Counted from the stretch's first letter, positions 1-10,691 are shown. The stretch: DNA of 64,000 nt from Leuctra nigra (GCA_934045905.1 OW203764.1:29801629-29865628); one strand, 5' to 3'. Notes: generated by a model not told the origin, from the letters alone. Translations and numbers: made by a program.

Positions 1-457
1 GCTATGCAAATAACACGTTCCACAGGTCTCCTATTTCCATGATAGATATACTTGCCTTCACGGGATGAAAAAGTCCTGTAAGACATCATAAGGAGTTATG
101 ACGTAATAACTTATTCGAGGACGAAGAACATTTTGTTCAAACAAAAATATACACATTAAGAGTCTGCTGCAACCCAAGATGAATTCTGCAGATATTATTT
201 CGGAAATTCGTAATATAACTTCACTCAGTAATTAAAGTAGAAATAGTAGATTGTCGCAGAAGTGATCAACTCGAGAGATAACTGAGGAAACTGAGAAAAA
301 TTCACATTGAAAATAATTTTAATTTTGAAGCTGTGACGATACTTTACTTGGGAAATATCTCCAGAGATTACGTCGAGGTACAAGCAACTCTTAAAGTTAA
401 CATCGCCCATATATCAAACATAATGTGTGTAAATTGTTTTTATAACCACTTCTCATC

Positions 458-465
458 TATAAGAG
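458..465 (+). promoter_or_regulatory. TATA-like box upstream of C-type lectin gene
   Basis: TATAAGAG lies about 31 bases before an AGTC at 490-493 that could serve as an initiator, and 49 bases before the ATG at 514. A start near 490 gives a 5' UTR of about 24 bases. It also leaves out two upstream ATGs (476 and 482), so 514 becomes the first ATG of the mRNA. The match is short and unsupported by anything except its spacing. Confidence 0.4.
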
Positions 466-513
466 CAAGTTTTTAGATGTTATGAAGTTAGTCTTGAAGA
501 GAACAGTGTGAAG

Positions 514-2771
514 ATGAGGACTGCTTTGCCGTTTGGTTGCGTCGCTCTTCTGATGTTGCTGGCAGAATCAGAAGGCGATGGAAAACTCTCTTCTGGAGGA
601 TTTCTGGAGCAAGTTGCTCGTCTCGCAAGCATGTCTAGTAAGTGGCTACATGTCAATTATAATATGTTATTCAAAATATCGGTGACAGTGGGATTTGAAC
701 CCACGACCTTTGGATTTGTAATGCTGCTATGTACTGCATCATCTTATTGTACTGCAATGCTCTAATCGATACCGACTAACTCTTAAAGTGCGGTTAGCTA
801 TGCACAATCTATGTCAGTCCACTATCAGCTATCACCCAACTAAGTTGACCAAGTGAAGTGACCGAATGGGCGAATAGTTGTCGGCTAGTTGATTTGTTGT
901 ACTTTTCAATGCTATTCAAAGAAAATATTTTTGAAGTAAGCTCAACCCCCAGCTTGTAAGTTGTTAAAATCTTATTTTAAATTCAGATAAACCAGATAGA
1001 TTAAAAATCCCAAGAAATAGTGGATATTCTGCATCTCAGAAGGCACGATATCCATGTTCTCGATTTTGCGTAGCACACTTTTGGAATCATGTAATCAAGC
1101 TCTATCAATTGCAAAATGACTTAATTAATCTATTGCAGTTATGTTGAAACTTATTCTTTACACAAAGAATCGTTCAATTATTACAAATATGATGGATAAT
1201 AGCAGAATTCCTGGTTTTTGAGCTCACCTCTTGAATCATTAAAATGGACATCGGTCCTTTTACCTCTGAGGTAAAGATTTTTTCCCATTGGTTTCCGTTT
1301 TAAACCAAGGAAGATAAAATCAGTTTTTCTTCCACAGTAAACGAGAACACTCCTCCTCACGGCCTTCTGTATTGGTCAATCAAGAACCCCGCTCCCTCTT
1401 CCCTGTCCACTTCCCTGTCAACCACCACTCCCGAGGGATACGAGTATCATCCAGGACTCGGCTCCTACAAGCTCCACGACTACGCAGCTTCCTGGTGCAT
1501 CGCGAAACAGATCTGTGAAGAGGAGGGATCGCATCTCCTGATCCTGAACTCGGAGGCTGAGTCGCAGATGGCGAAGAAGCTCATTGCAAAGTTTCCGACC
1601 ATCAAGGGAACTCCGCAGGACAGTAACTGGCTTTGGACTGGGATACATGAGAAGGGCACACATGGACAGTTTTATACAATCTTTGGTAAGAAGAAAGTAG
1701 CATTATTCTTTAATTCTTCATTTTTATTTCGATACATTTTATCAATATGTCTATAAATACAGGAGAATCAACTTTCATAAAAGATAATTTTCGTTCTCTT
1801 ACTTGTGCCAAAATTAGACTTATTGAGGCAAGGTTGGATAAATCAAAATACTCGTTTGAATGGAACGGCCTAAACCACAACGTATTTAAAATGGAAAATT
1901 ACAGAGCTTATTACATAGTTACTATTAAATTTATAATGACAATATTATGTTGTTACTTGTAGATTTATACTTAGTTTACTTCCATAATGTTTCATTATAG
2001 TTCCATACAACTGTGTATAGCTTAATTTATAATTGTTTATTGTCATAATCACCTTGCCATAATTATAATAAAACTATTATCCATCTACGTAATATTAAGA
2101 ATCATTAGTTTTAAGATGTTACCACCTGTATTTATACTATTTGTAGCAAATAAACAATCTGAATCTGAATCTAAAAACAAATTGAGAGGTTCGAAAAGAA
2201 CAGCTGGTTTCACTTTAAATAAAGTTTATTCAGTTGACAAAAAGCTAAAGAATTCTTAGCAAATAGCAGCACATTCTGCACCTGTTAGCCGCCGATTAGG
2301 ATTAATTTTTTGTTGTTATCCAGAACATCCACAAAAGATTCGTTCTGTCAGCTAAATCGTTGAATACTCTTCAGTCATCAGTTTACTAATCTGTCAAAAT
2401 CAATAGAGAATACTACGATAATTATTGTGTGTATATAATTATTGTTCATTCAAACATTTAGGACAAAACGAACAAGATTCTAATTTTTTTCCACATGATT
2501 GTATATAGGAATTTTAAATTATTTATTTAATTAAACATTTCCCATCTTACTGCTTTCTATTCAGACTTTTTTATAATAATGACTAATTTTGTCTTCTGTT
2601 TCCTCGCCAGGTGAACCTCTGTCAGCCACTGGCTTCACCCGCTGGGACTCGCCTTATCCCGACAAACCCGGTCCTGCTGACTGCGGCCTGGTCTCAAGGT
2701 CAGCTGGAGGGTTGGCTGACAACCCCTGTGGCCTCCAGCGCGGGTTCATCTGTGAGCATGTGGGGGGATGA
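514..2771 (+). CDS. Secreted C-type lectin, hemolymph LPS-binding-protein-like (3 exons: 514-637, 1338-1685, 2611-2771)
   Basis: Exons joined at GTAAGT/CAG and GTAAG/CCAG sites give a complete 210-residue protein. Both introns are phase 1 and the frame is kept, which strongly supports the model. Residues 1 to about 22 form a signal peptide (MRTALPFGCVALLMLLAESEG), so the product is secreted, probably into hemolymph. The C-type lectin domain begins near GYEYHPGLGSYKLHDY (75-90) and has W94, C101, the hydrophobic LLIL core (108-111) and W141-TG. It ends with DCG (C182), NPC (C197) and FICE (C205). C101-C205 and C182-C197 fit the two canonical disulfides. The usual EPN/QPD sugar-and-calcium loop is replaced by YPDKP (173-177), and WND by LADN (192-195). 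Calcium-dependent sugar binding may therefore be lost, although the family (as in the cockroach LPS-binding protein) acts in pattern recognition. The start is the first ATG with A at -3. Intron 1 holds a tRNA-like repeat and a MITE relic. Candidate AATAAA signals lie at 3430 and 3450. Confidence 0.88.
676..775 (-). repeat. tRNA-like element (SINE or tRNA pseudogene) in lectin intron 1
   Basis: On the minus strand there is a perfect RNA polymerase III B box (GGTTCAAATCC) in GGTCGTGGGTTCAAATCCCA. About 55 bases upstream is a D-arm/A-box-like GATTAGAGCATTGC. The distance between them is too long for a normal tRNA anticodon region, and the acceptor ends do not pair well. It is therefore better read as tRNA-derived repeat DNA than as a working tRNA gene. 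Confidence 0.5.
1221..1274 (-). repeat. Family E MITE remnant
   Basis: This 54-base stretch (GAGCTCACCTC to CCTCTGAGGTAAAG) aligns with the terminal part of the MITEs at 45418-45665 and 49223-49409. Only one end is present, inside intron 1 of the lectin gene. Confidence 0.4.
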
Positions 2772-3684
2772 ACAGGACCTCGACAGCAGATGTGCTCTCA
2801 GCGGGAACAAGTTACATAGAACAGTAGCAAGTGCTTCGCTTGATGATACAAAAGTAGGGTTAGAATGCTATGAAGCACGATTATAGCGCGAATCCGCACA
2901 ACTTGTCAAATGCTTTATAATAGCTTATAGAATGGCGCAGTTGTATTACAATACCATAATAATGACAGAACAGTGATGAGGGTCATTGAAAGTAAGTTCA
3001 TTACAAAATATTGAGTGTATTGTTTTAGTAGTTAGTGTTTTACTTTGGTTGTAAGTATTTTCATATTTTAACTTTATATCTGCATAATTATACAATACCA
3101 ACTATTTTTGTATGATATTACATTGGTTTGATTTTACCATAGAGTTACCTGAAATGCCCTCCCGAATTAAATGGGACTATTAATGCAGGTATTAGTTCAT
3201 TCTGAGTAGTATCCACCTTAGGAACAATAATAACAATTGACATTTAAAAATGATTATATATGAATTCATTAATACGATATTCATTTTCTACCAGCTTCAA
3301 CATTAGTCAAGTTTTAAAGAATGAAGAATAACGGGCGATCGTCGGTATATGATTTTTAAGAATATTGTTTAACAATATGTATGGTTTGGTTATTTAATTA
3401 AATTACAAATAATGTACACAATTACTTGTAATAAAAAATAAGAGAGTATAAATAAAGTGTCAATTGGTTACGTTTCTTTACATAGCACAACCTTACCGAG
3501 CCCTCAGTAATTATGAAACTTAGGGAGTATCAAATTCTATGGCGTACAACGAGATGTAGTAACATCGTTAAAACTTTGAATATTTTATCCTAAGGATTAA
3601 ATATTCAAAGTTTAAAAGTCTTAAAAGTGACTTCCACAGACTCGTCGAAGTATACGTCACCGACCGAAATATATGTCAGAGCTA
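2772..3684. other. 3' flank of lectin gene, no gene seen
   Basis: AT-rich sequence without a supportable open frame. AATAAA hexamers at 3430 and 3450 could end the lectin mRNA, giving a 3' UTR of roughly 680 bases. A short inverted pair around 3574-3611 (CTTTGAATATTTTATCC and its complement) forms a small hairpin. Confidence 0.4.
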
Positions 3685-3912
3685 GGGGGGGGGGGGGGGG
3701 GGTAAAAATGTACTCGAAATAGACGGGTTATCGGAAGGGTGAGTGTTACCCTTGTGATGGTGTGAATTAATAGCGTTTTGAATTTACAAGCACTCACAAT
3801 ACCATATTTCATAAATTGACATCTATTTTATCTTCTCCCTCAGTATCATTAATCGGGAGTGGTCGGTAATGTCCCAGTGTTTGAGAAGGGGGGGGGGGGG
3901 GGGGGGGGGGGG
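3685..3912. repeat. Two G homopolymers (18 and 25 bases)
   Basis: Runs of G occupy 3685-3702 and 3888-3912. The short proline- or glycine-rich frames across them are artefacts of the homopolymer. Both belong to the window-wide set of G tracts. Confidence 0.9.
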
Positions 3913-4360
3913 TTCCCTTCTGCCTCCACGACTGAAAGATACCTGTTGTTAACAGGTTATGTAATGATAGTTTACGGTAAGGTAGTACCGCCATTACTGC
4001 CTGTGTTAAATTTGGCAACTTCAAGTACCATTTTCTCGGTATATGTGCATAGCAGCATTCTGAATTTTTGCATGTGTCATGTATGAGGTTTAATTAGTAT
4101 ATGCAAGCAGATTCATTTTTAACACAAAAAAATTGTGTGTTGGAACTAGAAAATAAAATGTATCAATTTTTTACACGTTTTATAGAATTATATCCTTGCT
4201 AGAATAATAAAATAATGGGATTATTTTACAATAATCTGATTCTAAAATAAAAATGCTTCTAATTTTAGAATAATTTTCTGCTTGCACAAGTAAAGGAATA
4301 ATTTCTGATCAAAACTGCAAAAAAAATAAGTTTCTAGCCCAAATAGTTTCTGAGATAAAG

Positions 4361-4577
4361 GTACACTTGGCCAAACAAAAATTGAACATTCAATAAATCT
4401 GATAGGCTGATAAATGTAAGATCGCACCATCAGAAGTCAGTCTAAGCGATCTCATTGTCTCACTCTACTAGGTGACCTCACATTTCAATGATAATAACAC
4501 GCTTTGATTGGTTATGGGACATGACCAGCAGTCATTCAAATTTGTTCAACGATCAATTATTGTTTTCCCAAGTGTAC
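4361..4577 (+). mobile_element. Family C MITE, copy 1
   Basis: The element is bounded by inverted ends GTACACTTGG...CCAAGTGTAC and spans about 217 bases without coding capacity. The interior (GATCGCACCATCAGAAGT, CATGACCAGCA and more) aligns along its length with the reverse complement of 56365-56589. These are two copies of one family in opposite orientation. If the ends are read as CACTTGG, a TA duplication flanks them, as in Tc1/mariner-type elements; that assignment is inference. Confidence 0.75.
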
Positions 4578-4762
4578 ATAAGTACTGAAAAATATGTTTT
4601 GGAGATAAATACACTACACAAAGATGGTGCACAATAAATCAGTATTAGCAATTCAGAGCACATCAAGAGAAGATAAAAAAATTAAGACATATTTTAGGTA
4701 AATGTAGGTAATAATAATATTATTTAAACATTTAAAATTAAAAACACAATTTGAAAAAAAAA

Positions 4763-4841
4763 GCAAGGCAGTGGTGACAGTTTGTTCCGATGGGACAAAC
4801 CCCTTCGGAACAATCGGAACAGACCGTCACCACTGCCTTGC
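4763..4841. repeat. Hairpin with 16-bp perfect stem, repeated motif
   Basis: GCAAGGCAGTGGTGAC (4763-4778) is complemented exactly by GTCACCACTGCCTTGC (4826-4841). A second inner stem forms between TTGTTCCGAT and ATCGGAACA. The same end sequence, with GTTCCGATGAAA, recurs at 36445 and, inverted, at 43834-43866, which marks a dispersed repeat family. Confidence 0.7.
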
Positions 4842-5039
4842 TATCACCCGATGGTTCCAAAAACGTCCACAACAACAATTAAAAAAAAAAAAATTGTATT
4901 TTTTCAAACATTTGGTACTACCTCACCTGACTTGTTATGAGAAGTAATTTTATTACCTGATTTGAACTGACAAACGTTAATGTGTTGACCAATAGCTAAT
5001 GACGATGAGTCAATGTAATTTCTTCTCTCATGTGTGTAG

Positions 5040-5414
5040 TAACCTCACGACTGTCCTCATTGTCCGCACAGCATCCTATATTCTACGCGTCCTCCTGTAC
5101 TTCTCAGTGCCTGCAAACCAGCGCAAGATCTGTAGCTTGGAGGCTGGAGACGACACACTCTGCGCAGTGCACGGTCTGCGCTTCTTCAGTTTACTCTGGG
5201 TCATCTTCGTGCACAACTGTCTAGTCCTATTCCAGCTGTCAGGTAATAACAGACAAGATGAAGCTGATGGGGGAAGAAAACCCAACATAACACTTTATGC
5301 TATCATCCTTCCTTTTACAGATAACAAATCCTTCCGAGCGAAGGCCGAAAAGGATTTCTAGTACCAAACCGTCAGCAATGGAGCGTACAGTGTCGATACT
5401 TTCTAATTCATCAG
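5040..5414 (+). pseudogene. nrf-6-like acyltransferase, two exons with in-frame stops
   Basis: Exon 1 (about 5040-5242, donor CAG|GTAATA) encodes RVLLYFSVPANQRKI followed by AVHGLRFFSLLWVIFVH. This resembles the start of the membrane acyltransferase-3 domain of insect nose-resistant-to-fluoxetine proteins, with its conserved HG.RF. Exon 2 begins after TTTTACAG at 5321, in matching phase (G|AT), with DNKSFRAKAEKDF. It continues in the same frame with the family pattern YQTVSNGAYSVDTF, but the frame is broken by TAG at 5359 and TAA at 5404. A plausible phase-2 donor follows at 5415. No other exon of the usual 600-800-residue protein is visible nearby. The two stops and the missing partners point to a decayed copy. 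An alternative acceptor for exon 1 is at 5071. Assembly error could cause one stop, but hardly two. Confidence 0.68.
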
Positions 5415-5572
5415 GTGATCCAATTCAAATTAATAATTTATTTTCAAAACATAGTTCATACGAAAAACTGTTTTTTAGAGGTGTAAAATGCTAATAACAT
5501 TTTAAACCACCATGCAAAATTTCTCTGATGTTCAGTCCAATACGTTCAATGTCCAGAATGATTGGCAAGTCA

Positions 5573-5952
5573 TATAGTGGAGCGGTCGTTCATCCCAGCC
5601 AAGTCGTACTGTAACACTCACACTCACTCAACATACCGTAAATGCCTAATAAACAGAGGAGCAGACCAAACACTTTTAAGCCGGGTCCACATAGACCGGT
5701 TTTGAGTTTTCCGATTTTATTCTATAAACCAATAACAAGTCTGCCGTGAGCGATGCCGTGAGAATAAAACGAGGTGCCAAGTCCTTTTGTAAAGTATTTC
5801 TCGGTGTTTATACTTTAATTTCAAAGATACGATTAAATATTTTGAAATGTCATTGACTCGGTTCCTTCTTTGATATCACTCCTTTCGGTGTTTAATTTTT
5901 TTAAAGTAAAGAGATTTGGCTGCCTTTCTTACACTGAGTGTTTTTTCTGGGA
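5573..5952 (+). mobile_element. Family A composite repeat, internally deleted copy
   Basis: The 5' end (TAGTGGAGCGGTCG, then ACTCACACTCACTCAACATA) matches the other family A copies up to about 5690. The 3' foldback half (AAGTCCTTTTGTAAAG to GAGTGTTTTTTCTGGGAT) is present at 5773-5952. The 1-2 kb middle is missing and about 80 unrelated bases stand in its place. Having both ends here supports the view that they belong to one element. Confidence 0.7.
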
Positions 5953-7145
5953 TAAAGTATTCTATGGGTATAATAAATGAAGATGTATCACACAACTATT
6001 CTTTAAACATTTGAGATGTGTAGCTGTCATTTTGCATGGCTCATTCCTAATGAAGTCGGGGAAGATATCGGGGGAGTGGGAATTGTTATCGCGCATATTG
6101 TGAGCTCAACGAACCGAAAAGAGAACAGTTCTTGTGGCTTCATTGCTTCTGATCTCATTTTAGCGGAGCGAGCAAATGTCATTGACTGATGATACAGTTT
6201 TATAGAGAGATTCTAGTCGTATGCTTTTCACTCGACTGCTGAATTGAGGTTAGTCAAGGAGATATCAGGTCTTATTTTAGAATATGGAGATAGGAAATGA
6301 TAGCAGTGATTTGCGTATGGTTGAGAAGCTGTAAGGAGGAAGAATAAGAAAATCAGGGACGTTGTGTCATGATTTATGCCAGATTTAAGAGTAATGATCA
6401 CTGTTTTTTACATACTAAAAATAACGACGCTTAGTTGTAAACGGCAACTCTTGTTGGGAGCTTAGTCACGACTAAAATATTAGAAAAGCAAAGACAGGAA
6501 AATATGAGACAAATTTTATTTTATTTTCATCACTTACGTATACAATTTCATGAATCATCTAAGCTGCATTATTTGTATCGTTTAAATAATCTTCGGAAAT
6601 AAAAATATTCGACTTGACACGCTGACGACGCTGCTCGACTCCCAGACGCTTGACGTCGAAAAGAGCAGCAAAGACGCCTGTCAGGAACTACAGCCTCCTT
6701 CACTTCAACTAGGTACGTGTATGAAACAGATACATCAATAAACACGTTTCTATCAAGCATATGAATGTATTGTTCAATAAGCTATGGGAAAATTGCAGCA
6801 GTGAAGAGAAGTCATGCCCGTGTGAAATCCTTTCGAAATAAAAAGAAAATTAAACAAGAGATACATTTTATAAATATACAATATGATGAAGTGCATGCCC
6901 AAAAGTATACGATATTGAAAAGTTACTAATCCAAAACATAATTACCTGTGAACGTATTGGAAGGAAAGTAGTCTATCTGCAAAAAAATCGAAGCCCGGAA
7001 AACAGTGTGTGTCTAGCAACCAACACCGCAGTACAGTCAGCAAGACACTGAAACAAGATTCACTCAAAAAGCGGCATTAAATATCTTGTTCTATTTATCA
7101 AAATAAAGAACAACACTTTCATATGAAGAGCCGCATTAGTTCTAG
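5953..7145. other. About 1.2 kb without recognisable gene
   Basis: No coding signal beyond short chance frames. A locally GC-richer patch at 6619-6700 gives a minus-strand frame rich in Arg and Ser that I do not recognise. Confidence 0.4.
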
Positions 7146-7186
7146 CATAGACATTGTATAGCCTTCGAGGCTATACAATGTCTATG
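7146..7186. repeat. Perfect 19-bp hairpin with TCG loop
   Basis: CATAGACATTGTATAGCCT at 7146-7164 is followed by TCG and then by its exact complement at 7168-7186. It could be a tiny foldback element or a structured RNA. No neighbouring feature explains it. Confidence 0.75.
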
Positions 7187-7227
7187 GTTCTAGTTTAATT
7201 CGTAGCTCAATAGATGACCAGAAGCTG

Positions 7228-8318
7228 AGTCACCAAAATAACACACTAGTACACATTGTACATCGTGTAGTCGAAGAGCTACGGCTCTAACAACAGTGTT
7301 GTTCAGGGGGGGAGGGGGGTTCATGATTTGTGACTTAGTCACAAGGGAAGTGACAACACTGCGCCGCCGCATTACCAACCCACAAGCACACATTGCGTAC
7401 ATCGTGCAGTCGAAAAGCTACGGCTCTAACAACAGTGTTGTTCAGGGGGGCGGAGGGGGGGGGGGGGGGTTCACGATTTGTGACATAGTCACAAGGGAAT
7501 AAGGTCAAGTGACAACACTGCGCCGCCGCATTACCAACACACAAGCACAAATTGCGTACATCGTGCAGTCGAAGAGCTACGGCTCTAACAACAGTGTTGT
7601 ACTGGGGGGGGGGGGGATTTCACGATTTGTGACTTAGTCACAAGGGAAGAAGGTCAAGTGACAACACTGCGCCGCCGCATTACCAACCCACAAGCACACA
7701 TTGTGTACATCGTGCGGGCGAAAAGCTACGGCTCTATCAACAGTGTTGTACAGGGGGGGGGAGGGGGGGAAGGGGGGTTTCACGATATGTGACATAGTCA
7801 CAAGGGAAGAAGGTCAAGTGACAACACTGCGCCGCCGCATTACCAACCCACAAGCACACATTGCTTACATCGTGCAGTCGAAAAGCTACGGCTCTAACAT
7901 CAGTGTTGTTCAGGGGGGGGGGGGGGGGGGTCACGATTTGTGACTTAGTCACAAGGGAAGAAGGCCAAGTGACAACACTGCGCCGCCGCATTACCAACCC
8001 ACAAGCACACATTGCGTACATCGTGCAGTCGAAAAGCTACGGCTCTAACAACAGTGTTGTTCAGGGGGGGGAGGGGGGTTCATGATTTGTGACATAGTCA
8101 CAAGGGAAGAAAGTCAAGTGACAACACTGCGCCGCCGCATTACCAACCCACAAGCACACATTGCGTACATCGTGCAGTCGAAGAGCTACGGCTCTAACAA
8201 CAGCGTTGTACAGGGGGAGGAGGGGTTTCACGATTTGTGACTTAGTCACAAGGGAAGAAGTGACAACACTGCGTCGCCGCATTACCAACTCACAAGCACA
8301 CATTGTGTACATCGTGCA
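7228..8318 (+). repeat. G-rich minisatellite, 7 units of about 150 bp
   Basis: The marker GGCTCTA(A/T)CA occurs at 7283, 7422, 7581, 7730, 7890, 8041 and 8190, giving spacings of 139 to 160 bases. Each unit holds a variable G run, a near-palindrome TTGTGACTTAGTCACAA (or TGACATAGTCA), the segment ACAACACTGCGCCGCCGC, and CACAAGCACACATTG. Length differences come mostly from the G run. The proline/glycine-rich frames on both strands are products of the repeat, not genes. Confidence 0.95.
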
Positions 8319-8321
8319 TCG

Positions 8322-8690
8322 TACATTGCTATGCAAGAGACTAGAAGCTTTCGAGATGTGGGTTTATCGTCGCATGCTCCGAATCTCATGGGTGGACAAG
8401 GTTTAAAATGTCGAAGTCATGGAACGAATGAATAAGAACTTAGAGGTGATATTTTCCATCAAAAGACGAATGCTAGAATACTTTGGACACATCATGAGAG
8501 GCCATAAATACAGGCTCTTGCAATTAGTCTTACAAGGGAAGATTGAGAGACAGCGTAGACCTGGCATGAGGAGGACTTCATGGCTCAAGAATCTCAGGGA
8601 TTGGTTCAGGTAGAGCATGGGGTCCTTGTTCAAAGCTGCAGCATCCAAAGATGAAATAGAAATGATGATCGCCAACCTTCATTAGAAGAG
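8322..8690 (+). pseudogene. 3' end of LINE reverse transcriptase ORF, truncated
   Basis: In one frame the segment reads LEAFEMWVYRRMLRISWVDKV, then a TAA stop at 8404-8406. It resumes in the same frame with MERMNKN, KRRMLEYFGHIMRG, LQGKIERQRRPGMRRTSWL and NLRDWF. This is the typical C-terminal tail of non-LTR retrotransposon ORF2. The endonuclease and polymerase domains are absent, so it is a 5'-truncated insertion, as LINEs usually leave. It starts exactly where the minisatellite ends. The clade cannot be assigned from the tail alone. Confidence 0.8.
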
Positions 8691-9059
8691 GGCACATGAA
8701 GAAGAAGTCCTGAAGCAGCAGTTGACCAACCAGGATCATACCTGGAACAATGGAGAAACCCTTTGTTATTTCCTGTTATTTAATTCACTGTTTGTTAAAA
8801 TTTAAAAGTGTTTTTGGGCATGCACTTCTATCAATATCTATCTTCAATTCTATAATAATGTAAGACTGCCAAGAACTTTGTTAGTACAGAAACATGAGCT
8901 TGAGCGAGTCAATTTGTTTGACGTTTGTGTTGTGGCGAAACTGTTATTCCACTGGTTCACCTTGTGAAGGGAATTGGTTAAAAGTGCAGGTGCAGTTTCA
9001 TTGGTCCCATCAAGTGTAGTGACAGCTGAAGAATCTGTGAACATTTTCATTTAGTTCGA

Positions 9060-9160
9060 TTAAGATATTTTGAAATACCGGATTGACGTCACTAATCTAG
9101 ACACTGAACTGGTGTCGAATGTGGACTCTTGAATCTCAGATTGTCTTCACTTCTGTCTGC
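9060..9160 (+). repeat. Dispersed repeat, copy 1 (partner at 11328-11420)
   Basis: AAGATATTTTGAAATACC, GATTGACGTC, CTGGTGTCGAA and a following GTCTTC...TTC block recur in the same order at 11328-11420. The two copies are diverged. No ends or coding capacity are visible. Confidence 0.5.
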
Positions 9161-9377
9161 GATCTATCTCCATCATTCTGTATCCAATGTGTAGCTGAGG
9201 CGAGATGGCTTCTGTACAGATGTTCAAATCATATCATACAACCGCTTTTTCATGTCGCTTCAAACATTTGACTGCAATATTTTATTTCCGATTTCGTTGT
9301 TATAGTTACATGGCGATCATTGTATACTCGACATTCTTATACTTTGTCGTGCGGCTTCTTTGTTGTAACAATGACCA

Positions 9378-9679
9378 CGGCGCGTAGGAAGGGGGGAATA
9401 GGGGAATATCCCCCCCCCCTTCTGATTCAATTCCCCTCCCTATGCTCTTGTACATTTATATGTCAAGATAAAAATATGCTTAAAAAGTGATAAAATCGCG
9501 TAGAAATGGACCAAATCCATGCTTGAAATTCAAAACATTTCCGGGGCTATGCGCCCCCGACCCGTATTTACCTGGGGCCCTCCCCCAGACCCCCCTTGTC
9601 TTCGTAGACACTTATCTCCAGTTCAAGTTCTTTTACGATATTATTCTCTCCTTGCAAATTTAGTTTTCCTACGCGCCTG
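9378..9679 (+). mobile_element. hAT-type MITE with 8-bp target duplication
   Basis: The 302-bp element has ends CGGCGCGTAGGAA and TTTTCCTACGCGCCTG, so it is an inverted repeat with one base missing on the left. It is flanked by perfect 8-bp direct repeats AATGACCA (9370-9377 and 9680-9687). An 8-bp duplication together with CAG-type ends is the signature of hAT transposons. It carries no transposase. The interior has G- and C-runs (9392-9419) and a CCCCCGACCC segment. Confidence 0.88.
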
Positions 9680-9949
9680 AATGACCAGATAACAGATATA
9701 CAACAATTTGAAATGCAACCAACTGTCCATCCACTTTAAATGGGAGAATGGGCTAAGCTACAAATTTTGTGAGGTTTTTCAAACTGTAGTTGTGATAAAT
9801 TTCACCCACGTTACAGTTCCCAAAGCTTCACTACTAACATTGTGACTGAATTTTGCATGAAAGAAGCCTTCAAAATGATAAATTCGAAGCATCAAAAGAC
9901 TATAGAAACTTTTAAAATAAACCTAGTTATTGGTTTTGCATACTTAAAT

Positions 9950-10574
9950 CACCGCGTAGAGAACAGCTAGCTTCACACTATTAAATTATAGGTGGGATCA
10001 GATGGGCTTGAGACGTGAAACAGGCTCCAATGCTAAATATGGCCAGGTCTATAGAGTGGATTGGCTGCGGCTACCAGCCGTTCGCAGCGCTCTCTAAGCA
10101 CCATGGTTGGTGTTAGAAAATCGAACTAATCTGAATTTTAGCGGGTTAATTCAAAATCAAATGTATAAATTAGAACTTAAACAACTTGGATAACGATCAG
10201 ATGAAATTAAAAGGGTTGATATCAGTGTAAAAATGTGTTTAGTTTATTGATTGTAATAATTAACATGTAATACAAGCATTTTCACTTACTTATTATTCAC
10301 CAAACAGCAAATAACCTAAAAGATGGCATTTGACAGCTCGCGCCATTGACTATCACTCAAGAAATAAAATGATTGCCTAGATTAGTTCCGGGATCGCCAC
10401 CAGCGAACTTAGCGCTGCGATCGGCTAGGGTGCAGACTGACCAAGGGTCGATTTTATAGCATTTTTTTCTGCGTATTCCACCCGTAGTCCGTATTCACGG
10501 GAGCCAATGGTAGATCATTGAAGTGTTCACACCGTAAGCTTAATAGTGTGAAGATAGCTGTTCTCTACGCGGTG
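9950..10574 (+). mobile_element. MITE with about 35-bp inverted ends
   Basis: CACCGCGTAGAGAACAGCT opens the element and AGCTGTTCTCTACGCGGTG closes it, with the inverted match continuing through TTCACACTATTAA. The 7-bp direct repeat CTTAAAT flanks it (9943-9949 and 10575-10581). It has no coding capacity. The exact target-duplication length, and hence the superfamily, is uncertain. Confidence 0.8.
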
Positions 10575-10659
10575 CTTAAATGATACGTATAAACTATATC
10601 GATTGCAGTACTTCCTATTATATAATGGATTTCATTCGTCATATTCGTCGAACTTCTCT

Positions 10660-10688
10660 CACATTTTAATTTAAAATGTGAGAGGGAA
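10660..10688. repeat. 13-bp-stem hairpin
   Basis: CTCTCACATTTTA and TAAAATGTGAGAG are separated by ATT. It sits directly before the SINE target duplication and shares its GAGAG with it. Confidence 0.6.
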
Positions 10689-10691
10689 ACT

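Noticed and set aside
7190..8336. Several 68-94-codon frames on both strands
   Set aside because: All repeat the same phrases and follow the minisatellite unit; Gly/Pro runs come from the G tracts.
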